Shown: in pieces, positions 1 through 5,214 of the stretch
Layout: each line of letters starts with the position of its first letter
Position numbering within the stretch: position 1 is the first letter of the stretch
NCBI GenBank assembly: GCA_015491705.1
Contig: WFVK01000385.1
Coordinates: 1 to 8,179 of the forward strand
From: Nitrospirota bacterium
Lineage (GTDB): Bacteria > Nitrospirota > Thermodesulfovibrionia > UBA6902
Length of the DNA stretch: 8,179 nt
Direction: 5' to 3'
Made by a program: the position numbers and the translations under genes
Notes under the pieces: generated by a model
The model's input: only the letters and a program-made list of their open reading frames with translations
Databases searched by the model: none
What the model was told of the DNA's origin: nothing

Positions 1-61
1 CCCATCGCTTTATAAAGGTGTTACGGCAGGCTCTCCTGCCGGTTTATGCAACATTAAGGTT
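1..61. repeat. MITE-like element, copy 0 (right end only, cut by window edge)
   Basis: This is the right-hand end of the same element found whole at 4928-5144. Positions 1-61 match 5084-5144 at 56 of 61 bases by eye. It ends in the 18-bp terminal repeat TTATGCAACATTAAGGTT (44-61). A perfect 7-bp hairpin lies just inside, CGGCAGG-CTCT-CCTGCCG at 24-41, and a CTTTATAAAG palindrome at 7-16. The left end lies outside the window. Confidence 0.8.
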
Positions 62-209
62 TACACTGGTTTTCCCGAAAATGTTAATTATTTAACAGGT
101 TAATGTTTTTTTATTTACAATTTTAGCTGAAAGCTGTATAAATATTATACACCATATCTTTATACGGTTAAATAATAATTATTAAATATAAAATGGTTAT
201 ATGAAATAG
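62..209. other. AT-rich spacer downstream of the luxR-type gene
   Basis: There is no gene here. The stretch is strongly AT-rich compared with its surroundings. It holds a perfect 17-bp inverted repeat, TGTATAA-ATA-TTATACA at 135-151, and a 12-bp palindrome TAATAATTATTA at 173-184. Either could be an operator or a promoter part for a gene beyond the left edge, but no start codon or Shine-Dalgarno ties them to anything visible. A run of seven Ts at 105-111 follows only a weak A/T stem. Confidence 0.5.
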
Positions 210-743
210 TCACTCTGACGACAGTGACAGGAGAAAGGATCTCAGGTTGACTTTGCTGTTATTGAGGCCGAGCTTCTTTCTGATTTGCTGCCTGTGGCAA
301 TTGACCGTCTCAAAGGATAGGTTCAGTATATTTGCAATATCCTTGCTCTGCTTCCCTTCTCTTATAAGTCCGGCTATCATGATCTGCCTGGGTGTCAGTT
401 TGAAATATTCGGATGACAATCTCGATGAAAAGGGTGAGATAATCTCCTTCAGGTTAGATTCCAGGATATTTATAATATCCGCCCCTTCCGCACCAGAGCA
501 GGTCTTTTTCAATTCATCGATATAAGGCATAATTAAAGTCTCCACATTGGAAAGAATCTTTTCCTCAATCTCGGCCCTGTCATTTTCCCGCTGTTTCAGC
601 AGCACCTTCAATGCAGTATTGGCCTCCCTGAGGCTGGCGGACTGAATACTCAGCTCTTTTCTTGCCTTTTCCAGGTCCTGCTCCAGTTTTCTGTACCTTT
701 CATGCCATTTTTTCAGGCTCATTCCGCTCTCAGAACCACGCAT
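210..743 (-). CDS. Short LuxR-type HTH regulator with N-terminal coiled coil, no sensor domain
   Basis: A probable DNA-binding transcriptional regulator acting in the cytoplasm. Residues about 10-66 are a charged heptad-like coiled coil, followed by a linker (67-112) with the family-typical NILESNLKEIISPF stretch. A C-terminal LuxR/GerE HTH lies at about 115-175, opening with LTPRQ, with the recognition helix near ETVNCHRQQIRKKL (145-158). This tail is familiar to me from PAS-LuxR proteins of Desulfobacterota and Nitrospirota, where a PAS or receiver domain precedes the coil; none is present in these 177 residues. The chosen ATG (743) has AAGG seven bases upstream, supplied by the end of the neighbouring repeat element. 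An alternative ATG is at 722 (residue 8), with a weaker GAGAG. The frame is closed by a TAA four codons before the first ATG, also inside that repeat. The target genes are unknown. Position behind copA on the same strand does not prove a copper role. Confidence 0.85.
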   Translation of the reverse strand: MRGSESGMSLKKWHERYRKLEQDLEKARKELSIQSASLREANTALKVLLKQRENDRAEIEEKILSNVETLIMPYIDELKKTCSGAEGADIINILESNLKEIISPFSSRLSSEYFKLTPRQIMIAGLIREGKQSKDIANILNLSFETVNCHRQQIRKKLGLNNSKVNLRSFLLSLSSE

Positions 744-802
744 AAAGCAACCTTACAGTTGCATAAAACATTGCCGGCCAGCGGGAGAGTAAACCCCACT
801 GC

Positions 803-831
803 CTTATAACCCTTGAACCCTGAACGGTGAA
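803..831 (-). promoter_or_regulatory. Candidate promoter for the luxR-type gene, inside repeat copy 1
   Basis: On the minus strand, TTCACC (831-826) and TATAAG (808-803) are separated by exactly 17 bases and face the regulator, whose ATG is about 60 bases further on. The -35 part lies within the heptamer array. The same arrangement of heptamers followed by TATAA recurs in copy 2 (TATAAG) and next to copy 3 (TTCACT-18-TATAAA). The match to sigma-70 boxes is 4/6 and 5/6. Read-through from copA is an alternative. Confidence 0.35.
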
Positions 832-846
832 TCCCTGAACCTTAAA
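809..846 (+). repeat. Degenerate heptamer array 1 (CCTTGAA / CCCTGAA type)
   Basis: About five consecutive units, CCTTGAA, CCCTGAA, CGGTGAA, TCCCTGAA and CCTTAAA, lie in the centre of repeat copy 1. The unit length is seven with one eight-base unit. Similar arrays occur at 3715-3741, 4845-4872 (opposite strand) and 5178-5203. Confidence 0.7.
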
Positions 847-876
847 CAGGGTTTTACAGCAGGCTATCCCGCCCGC

Positions 877-3396
877 TTATGCAACATTAAGGTTAAATCT
901 GAACCTCCTCAGTCTCAAGGCATTTGAAACAACCGTCACGGACGACATACCCATCGCCGCTGCCGCAGCCATGGGATTCAGCACTATACCGAACGGAAAA
1001 AGCACCCCCGCGGCGATCGGTATTAATATTGTATTATAGGCAAAGGCCCAGAAGAGATTTTCCTTTATATTTCTGATGGTGGCCCTTGAAAGTGCTATTG
1101 AGGCCGCAACTCCTGTCAGGTCACCGCGTATGAGTGTAATATCGGATGCCTCCATTGCAACATCAGAGCCCGTTCCAATGGCAATGCCGACATCCGCCTG
1201 TGCAAGGGCCGGGGCGTCGTTTATGCCGTCCCCGACCATGGCCACCACCCTGTTTTCAGCCTGGAGTTTTTTAATCTCGTTTGCCTTGTCTTCGGGAAGC
1301 ACCTCGGCAAAAACCCTGTCTATCCCGACCTGTTTAGCAATCGCATCGGCGGTCCTTTTATTGTCACCCGTTATCATCACCACTTCCACACCCAGTCTGT
1401 GAAGGGCCTCTACGGCATCACGGGCATTGTCCTTCAGTGTGTCGGCTACGGCTACAATGCCGATTGCCCTGCCGCCCGCAGCGACATACATGGGAGTCCT
1501 GCCTTTCCCCGACAGTGCGCCTGCTTCATCGAGAAGCATTTCGATTTTTACACCCTCATTACGCATAAAATCAGCATTGCCCAGGAGCACGGGCGTGCCG
1601 TCTATTACAGCCCTGATTCCGCGGCCGGGCACGGCCTCGAAATCCGAGGGATCTTTTATGTCTATATTATTTTCCCTTGCCTTATTTACGATCGCCTCCC
1701 CGAGCAGATGTTCCGATACCTTTTCCGCGGAAGCGGCAAAATGTAATATGTCGCCGGTTGTGAAAGGAGAGCCGGGTGCAGTAACTATATCGGTAACCAC
1801 AGGCTCCCCCTTTGTGAGAGTGCCTGTCTTGTCAAATACAATGGTATTTATCTTGTAAGCAGTCTCAAGCGCCTCGGCGCTTCTTATCAATATGCCGTTC
1901 TCCGCGCCCTTGCCCGTTCCCACCATAATGGATGTGGGTGTAGCAAGGCCGAGGGCGCAGGGACAGGCGATTATCAGGACAGCGATAAAATTAAGCATGG
2001 CCCGGGTAAAGGCAGGCTCGGGCCCGAAGAAAAACCACGCTGAAAAGGTAAACACCGCTATGACAATAACAGCAGGCACAAATATGGATGCAATCCTGTC
2101 TGCAAGCCTTGCAATGGGGGGCTTGGAGCCCTGGGCTTCCTGAACCATATCGATAATCCTGGCCAGCATCGTATCCCTCCCCACCCTGGTCGCCTCAAAT
2201 CTAAACGAGCCGGTCTTGTTGAGCGTTGCCCCGATCACCTCGTCGCCCGGCCTTTTTTCAACAGGCATCGACTCGCCTGATATCATGGATTCATCCACTG
2301 ACGAGTAACCCTCTTTTACGATACCGTCCACGGGTATCTTCTCACCAGGCCTGACCACGATAATATCTCCTATATCCACCTCATCTATGGGGACATCCCT
2401 TTCCTGTCCATCCCTTATAACGTGGGCTGTCTTTGCCTGAAGACCCATGAGCTTTTTTATCGCCTCTGATGTCTGTCCTTTTGCACGCGCCTCAAGGAGC
2501 CTGCCCAGGAGGATGAGGACGATTATGGCTGCGGCTGTATCGAAATATACCTCGGCTGAATATCCCTTTATCTCGAATACCCACGGGAAAAATGTGGCGG
2601 TTATACTGTATACATAGGCAGCCGTTGTCCCGACGGCTATAAGGGTGTTCATATTGGTGGTCCTGTGGCGGGCCGCGGATATTGCCCCTGTGTAAAACTG
2701 CCAGCCCACCCAGAACTGCACGGGTGTCTCAAGTATAAATTCCAGCAGGAACTTTGTCTGCCTTGATATCTCAATAATTGAAGAGAGGCCGATCTTTTCC
2801 CAGAATACGAGAATGAAAATCGGGATGGTCAATACAACCCCTGTGAAGAGTTTTGTTTTCAGCCTTTTATATTCTTTCTCCCTTTCCCGTTTTTCTTTTT
2901 CCACTATGTCTTCGCCCTGCTGCACCTCTACAATATCAAAGCCCATGTCCCTGAGCGCCCTTCTGAAATCTCTCATCCCCACCTGTGAGGGCACATATTC
3001 AACCGTGGCCTTTTCCGTGGCAAGGTTCACCGAGGCTGATAGAACGCCGTTCAAGGAAGAAAGGGCCTTTTGCACCTTGTTCACGCATGCGGCGCAGTTC
3101 ATGCCTTTCACCGGGATCGTGACCTTTGAAACCGAAACCCCGTAACCGAGGTCTTTTACGGTCCTTATGAATTCCTCGACTGTCGCCGGATCATTATAAA
3201 AAACCGTTGCTCTCTCAGCAGCGAAATTCACCGCGGCGCTCTCAACACCGTTCAGTTTCAGAAGTGCATTCTGCACCCTTGCTGCGCACGCCGCACAGGA
3301 CATGCCGGTTACGGGCAGGTCTATTCTTTTGGAGCCGGATGAGGGTTCTTTTTGTTCTGCTGCAGGTTCAGGCACGGGACAGGCGCTGTTATCCAT
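877..3396 (-). CDS. copA: Copper-exporting P-type ATPase (P1B-1, two HMA domains)
   Basis: An inner-membrane pump that uses ATP to export Cu+ from the cytoplasm. In order it has HMA1 with CAAC (34-37), HMA2 with CAAC (101-104), the A-domain ISGES loop, the metal-site CPC (478-480) in a membrane helix, the phosphorylated Asp of DKTGTLT (D522), GDGINDAP (D723, D727), then the AYN and MxxSS helices at the C end. CPC + YN + MxxSS is the Cu+-specific P1B-1 signature. The start is set at ATG 3396 (MDNSACPV), because AAGGAG sits six bases before it. A longer TTG-initiated frame from 3417 would begin upstream of this Shine-Dalgarno and is unlikely. The product has 839 residues, normal for a two-HMA CopA. 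Oddities: the N-domain SEHP motif reads SEHL (H563, L564), and the last five codons plus stop are the terminal repeat of a MITE-like element. No copZ or cueR/csoR gene is visible beside it. Confidence 0.95.
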   Translation of the reverse strand: MDNSACPVPEPAAEQKEPSSGSKRIDLPVTGMSCAACAARVQNALLKLNGVESAAVNFAAERATVFYNDPATVEEFIRTVKDLGYGVSVSKVTIPVKGMNCAACVNKVQKALSSLNGVLSASVNLATEKATVEYVPSQVGMRDFRRALRDMGFDIVEVQQGEDIVEKEKREREKEYKRLKTKLFTGVVLTIPIFILVFWEKIGLSSIIEISRQTKFLLEFILETPVQFWVGWQFYTGAISAARHRTTNMNTLIAVGTTAAYVYSITATFFPWVFEIKGYSAEVYFDTAAAIIVLILLGRLLEARAKGQTSEAIKKLMGLQAKTAHVIRDGQERDVPIDEVDIGDIIVVRPGEKIPVDGIVKEGYSSVDESMISGESMPVEKRPGDEVIGATLNKTGSFRFEATRVGRDTMLARIIDMVQEAQGSKPPIARLADRIASIFVPAVIVIAVFTFSAWFFFGPEPAFTRAMLNFIAVLIIACPCALGLATPTSIMVGTGKGAENGILIRSAEALETAYKINTIVFDKTGTLTKGEPVVTDIVTAPGSPFTTGDILHFAASAEKVSEHLLGEAIVNKARENNIDIKDPSDFEAVPGRGIRAVIDGTPVLLGNADFMRNEGVKIEMLLDEAGALSGKGRTPMYVAAGGRAIGIVAVADTLKDNARDAVEALHRLGVEVVMITGDNKRTADAIAKQVGIDRVFAEVLPEDKANEIKKLQAENRVVAMVGDGINDAPALAQADVGIAIGTGSDVAMEASDITLIRGDLTGVAASIALSRATIRNIKENLFWAFAYNTILIPIAAGVLFPFGIVLNPMAAAAAMGMSSVTVVSNALRLRRFRFNLNVA

Positions 3397-3397
3397 A

Positions 3398-3409
3398 AGA
3401 TACTCCTTA
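3398..3409 (-). promoter_or_regulatory. Ribosome binding site deciding the copA start
   Basis: Read on the minus strand, the bases before ATG 3396 are TTAAGGAGTATCTT. AAGGAG lies six bases before this ATG, an ideal spacing, and lies inside the coding part of the longer TTG-started version. This makes the ATG the more likely start. Confidence 0.75.
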
Positions 3410-3410
3410 A

Positions 3411-3428
3411 TATGCAACGTTGCAGGTT
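3411..3428. repeat. Solo terminal-repeat-like sequence with 12-bp palindrome
   Basis: TATGCAACGTTGCAGGTT resembles the right terminal repeat of the MITE-like family (TTATGCAACGTTAAGGT in copy 3) apart from a small change in the middle. It contains the perfect palindrome TGCAACGTTGCA (3413-3424) and lies 15 bases before the copA start. It could be a remnant end of an element, an operator, or chance. No partner end in the right orientation is seen. Confidence 0.35.
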
Positions 3429-3444
3429 AACCGTTGCTAAATAC

Positions 3445-3471
3445 CCTATAACAATTAAACCCAAATTTCAA
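3445..3471 (-). promoter_or_regulatory. Weak candidate copA promoter
   Basis: On the minus strand, TTGAAA (3471-3466) and TATAGG (3450-3445) are 15 bases apart, about 50 bases upstream of the copA ATG. The spacing is short for sigma-70 and there is no recognisable CueR- or CsoR-type operator between the boxes. Confidence 0.25.
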
Positions 3472-3514
3472 GCATTCGCCTCGGAGCGGAAAGTCATTAT
3501 CTGATCAGCTCGCT

Positions 3515-3584
3515 GTCATTTCGAACGAAGTGAGAAATCTTGACCCGTCGCAATATAAAGATTTCTCCCGCTGGTCGAAATGAC
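3515..3584. repeat. Long imperfect hairpin repeat (GTCATTTCGA type)
   Basis: The left arm (3515-3541) and right arm (3558-3584) are 27-base inverted copies. The outer ten bases GTCATTTCGA and the inner nine AGAAATCTT are perfectly inverted, with a mismatched middle, and a 16-base loop separates the arms. From memory, hairpins with GTCATTTCGAACGAAGTGAG arms are scattered between genes in many unrelated bacterial genomes. There is no T-run on either side, so it is not a typical terminator. Confidence 0.75.
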
Positions 3585-3650
3585 GCAAGCTCAAAATCAG
3601 TTTCAAAAATCAGCTTCCGCAACAGATACTAATTAACCTTACAGTGACAT

Positions 3651-3686
3651 AAAAAAAACACCGCCACTGGGCAGGAGGCCCGGCGG
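3651..3686 (-). terminator. Rho-independent terminator of the AI-2E gene, inside repeat copy 2
   Basis: Read on the minus strand, CCGCC-GGGC (3686-3678), loop CTCCT, GCCC, a three-base bulge AGT and GGCGG (to 3661) form a 9-bp GC stem, followed two bases later by eight Ts (3658-3651). It lies about 110 bases after the stop codon at 3795. It is formed by the left hairpin of the MITE-like element; the T-run is specific to this copy. Confidence 0.65.
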
Positions 3687-3714
3687 AAAAGCTTTATCTG
3701 CGACTTCCTTATAC

Positions 3715-3741
3715 CGTTGAACCCTGAACCTTGACCTTAAA
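3715..3741 (+). repeat. Degenerate heptamer array 2
   Basis: Units CCGTTGAA, CCCTGAA, CCTTGAC and CTTAAA are in the middle of repeat copy 2, preceded by TTATA as in copy 1. Confidence 0.6.
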
Positions 3742-3794
3742 CAACGTTTTACGGCAGGCCCTCCCCCCGGTTATGCAACATTAAGGTTAACAGG

Positions 3795-4832
3795 TCAGGC
3801 CTCTTCAAATGTATAGATTTCCAGTAATGAAAGACACAGGGCCGCTATCAACGGACCGAGTATAAATCCGAGGAACCCGAGAAACTTGATGCCCCCCAGG
3901 ACACTGAAAAATACAAGCAGTGTGTGCAGCCTGGTCCTGCCGCCTATTATCAGCGGTTTCAGTATGTTGTCCACACTGCTGATTATTACCACGCCGTAGA
4001 CAAGAAAGCCGATCCCTTTTAAAGTGCTGCCGGATATCAGCAGGACCGCGCTTGCCGGGCCCCATATGAGAAACGAGCCGAACAGCGGCACAAAGGAAAA
4101 TATGGCCATAACACTCCCCCAGAATACAGGCGACGGCAGCCCGAATATCAGGAATGCAATGCCTCCGAGCGTACCCTGGGCTATACCTACTGCAAGCCCT
4201 CCGTAAATAGCCGCTATCACCATTTCCCTGACACGCTGCTCGAGTTTATCCTTTTGCCTTTCTGAAAAGGGGAGCAGCTTCTTTATAAAAGCTGCAAGTG
4301 CATCACCGTCCTTTAAAAAATAAAAGATGGTTACGCACATAATTATAAAATTCACCAGCATGATAACCGCATTCTTAAAAACATCCTTGGTCCTCTCCGC
4401 AATCGCCCCCCCAATGGACTTCAGGGTCTTCAGGGCGCTCTGCTGGAAATCAAATCCCTGAAAGATCCTGTAAGAGCTTATCTTCTCCAGCAGGCTGTTG
4501 ATGCGGGGGTGATTCTGGATCCTCGCTATGGTTTCAAATCCCCTGTCTTCAATGGTGCTGTATACATGCGTGATATCGCTGGCGAGGGAACCGACAATAA
4601 ATGAAAACGGGCCGATTATTATCACCAGGATGATTATCAGCGTAAGCAGTGAAGCCGCCCAGGGGCGTTTAATGTATCTCAGAAACAGCCTGTAGAGAGG
4701 ATAAAACGTAATGCTCAGCACCATTGCCCATGCAATGGTGATGAGAAACGGACTCAGCACCCTGTAAAACAGATAAAACAGGATCAGAATTATGGCAAGG
4801 GAAAATGTTTTATACAGCCATTCAGTCTTCAT
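3795..4832 (-). CDS. AI-2E / PerM-family membrane transporter
   Basis: A polytopic inner-membrane protein of the AI-2E transporter family (PF01594, formerly DUF20 / PerM). Family members include the autoinducer-2 exporter TqsA and Na+/H+ antiporters, so the substrate cannot be named from sequence. About eight hydrophobic segments are visible: near 10-24, 26-47, 58-84, 156-175, 208-232, 235-258, 262-285 and 295-335. A soluble stretch at about 86-150 separates the third and fourth. The family hallmark C-terminal stretch is present: DNILKPLIIGGR, then GGIKFLGFLGFILGPLIAAL (313-332). The length of 345 is normal. The start ATG 4832 is the natural beginning of the first helix, but no Shine-Dalgarno precedes it; a TAAAAT box ends seven bases before, so the mRNA may be leaderless. 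A terminator lies inside the downstream repeat. No partner gene is evident. Confidence 0.9.
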   Translation of the reverse strand: MKTEWLYKTFSLAIILILFYLFYRVLSPFLITIAWAMVLSITFYPLYRLFLRYIKRPWAASLLTLIIILVIIIGPFSFIVGSLASDITHVYSTIEDRGFETIARIQNHPRINSLLEKISSYRIFQGFDFQQSALKTLKSIGGAIAERTKDVFKNAVIMLVNFIIMCVTIFYFLKDGDALAAFIKKLLPFSERQKDKLEQRVREMVIAAIYGGLAVGIAQGTLGGIAFLIFGLPSPVFWGSVMAIFSFVPLFGSFLIWGPASAVLLISGSTLKGIGFLVYGVVIISSVDNILKPLIIGGRTRLHTLLVFFSVLGGIKFLGFLGFILGPLIAALCLSLLEIYTFEEA

Positions 4833-4839
4833 AGGGTTT

Positions 4840-4868
4840 ATTTTAAGGGTTCAGGGTTCACGGTTCAA
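4840..4868 (-). promoter_or_regulatory. Candidate leaderless promoter of the AI-2E gene
   Basis: On the minus strand, TTGAAC (4868-4863), exactly 17 bases, then TAAAAT (4845-4840), then seven bases to ATG 4832. The boxes match sigma-70 at 4/6 and 5/6. The expected transcription start would fall at or next to the A of the ATG. The -35 box is a unit of the heptamer array. Confidence 0.45.
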
Positions 4869-4872
4869 GGTT
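4845..4872 (-). repeat. Degenerate heptamer array 3 (minus orientation)
   Basis: Read on the minus strand the units are CCTTGAA, CCGTGAA, CCCTGAA and CCCTTAA. It is the only array in this orientation and the only one not inside or beside the right end of a MITE-like copy. It overlaps the candidate promoter of the AI-2E gene. Confidence 0.65.
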
Positions 4873-4927
4873 GGATTGTTCCGTTTGCGTTAAGGGAAAT
4901 ATCCGGTAAATTCCTCCTCCTGCAATA

Positions 4928-5144
4928 AACCTTACAGTTGCATAACACCATCGCCCTCATGCCGGAGAGCCCGGCGGAAAAGCTTTATCTGCGATTCCCT
5001 GAGGAAATATTCAGCACGCATATCAACGTCTTTTGCAATTTCACTCCCCGTTGCTTCCTGCAACAGAGACGTATTTCCAATATCCCATCGCTTTATAAAG
5101 GTTTTACGGCGGGCTCTCCCGCCGGTTTATGCAACGTTAAGGTA
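4928..5144. repeat. MITE-like element, copy 3 (complete, 217 bp)
   Basis: Terminal repeats AACCTTACAGTTGCATAA (4928-4945) and TTATGCAACGTTAAGGTA (5127-5144) are inverted. The inverted similarity continues inwards for roughly 50 bases with gaps, down to GCTTTAT..GCGAT on the left and ATCGC..ATAAAG on the right. Subterminal hairpins are GCCGG-AGAGC-CCGGC (4961-4975) and CGGCGGG-CTCT-CCCGCCG (5107-5124). A longer unique middle (about 5000-5083) replaces the heptamer array of copies 1 and 2. It has no coding capacity for a transposase. Confidence 0.8.
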
Positions 5145-5177
5145 AAGGCATATTTCCGGTGTCCCTTCGCTTTATAA

Positions 5178-5203
5178 CCTCTGAACCCCTGAACAGTGAA
5201 CCT
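5178..5203 (+). repeat. Degenerate heptamer array 4
   Basis: Units CCTCTGAA, CCCCTGAA, CAGTGAA and CC follow CGCTTTATAA, the same order as in copies 1 and 2, but outside the terminal repeats of copy 3. It ends 11 bases before the D-aminoacylase stop codon. Confidence 0.6.
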
Positions 5204-5214
5204 GCAAATACAGA

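Larger units (their letters stand above)
749..894. repeat. MITE-like element, copy 1 (complete, 146 bp)
   Basis: The left terminal repeat AACCTTACAGTTGCATAA (749-766) and right terminal repeat TTATGCAACATTAAGGTT (877-894) are inverted copies matching at 16 of 18 bases. The inner ends also carry related GC-rich arms, and a heptamer array sits in the middle. The element fills practically the whole gap between copA and the luxR-type gene, and its right end runs into the copA reading frame. The right-arm hairpin that is perfect in copies 0 and 3 is degraded here. Confidence 0.8.
3635..3788. repeat. MITE-like element, copy 2 (complete, 154 bp)
   Basis: The left end AACCTTACAGTGACATAA (3635-3652) and right end TTATGCAACATTAAGGTT (3771-3788) are inverted and flanked by TTAA-type extensions on both sides. 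The left arm shares CCCGGCGGAAAAGCTTTATC (3679-3698) with copy 3. A heptamer array lies in the middle. The right arm has lost one T relative to the other copies (GGTTATG instead of GGTTTATG). It starts six bases beyond the AI-2E stop codon. Confidence 0.8.
3397..3794. other. 398-bp spacer between copA and the AI-2E gene
   Basis: No gene. From copA outwards it holds the copA Shine-Dalgarno and a palindromic terminal-repeat-like site (3411-3428), a weak candidate copA promoter (3445-3471), a long imperfect hairpin repeat (3515-3584), a short stretch with AAAATCAG repeated (3594-3601 and 3606-3613), and MITE-like copy 2 (3635-3788) with a terminator for the AI-2E gene. Confidence 0.7.
4833..5214. 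other. 382-bp spacer between the D-aminoacylase and AI-2E genes
   Basis: No gene. It contains heptamer array 3 with the candidate AI-2E promoter (4840-4872), about 55 bases without visible features (4873-4927), MITE-like copy 3 (4928-5144), and heptamer array 4 (5178-5203) just downstream of the D-aminoacylase stop. A 79-codon plus-strand reading frame at 4938-5177 is the translation of the repeat and is not called. Confidence 0.65.

Noticed and set aside
83..111. Plus-strand terminator (A/T stem followed by seven Ts)
   Set aside because: The stem GTTAA/TTAAC is only five weak pairs, is separated from the T-run by nine bases, and no plus-strand gene precedes it.
1076..2143. Several plus-strand reading frames opposite copA
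   Set aside because: They are complements of a clearly conserved copA frame and show no recognisable domain.
3397..3417. TTG start of copA seven codons upstream
   Set aside because: The Shine-Dalgarno AAGGAG lies within these codons and points to ATG 3396.
3805..4065. Second minus-strand frame inside the AI-2E gene
   Set aside because: It overlaps the conserved C-terminal membrane region in another frame and is polar and low in similarity to anything I know.
4938..5177. 79-codon plus-strand reading frame
   Set aside because: It is the translation of MITE-like copy 3, starts inside the left terminal repeat, has no Shine-Dalgarno and no family resemblance.
1..5203. CRISPR array
   Set aside because: The repeats are inverted, unequal in spacing and up to thousands of bases apart; the heptamer arrays have no spacers.
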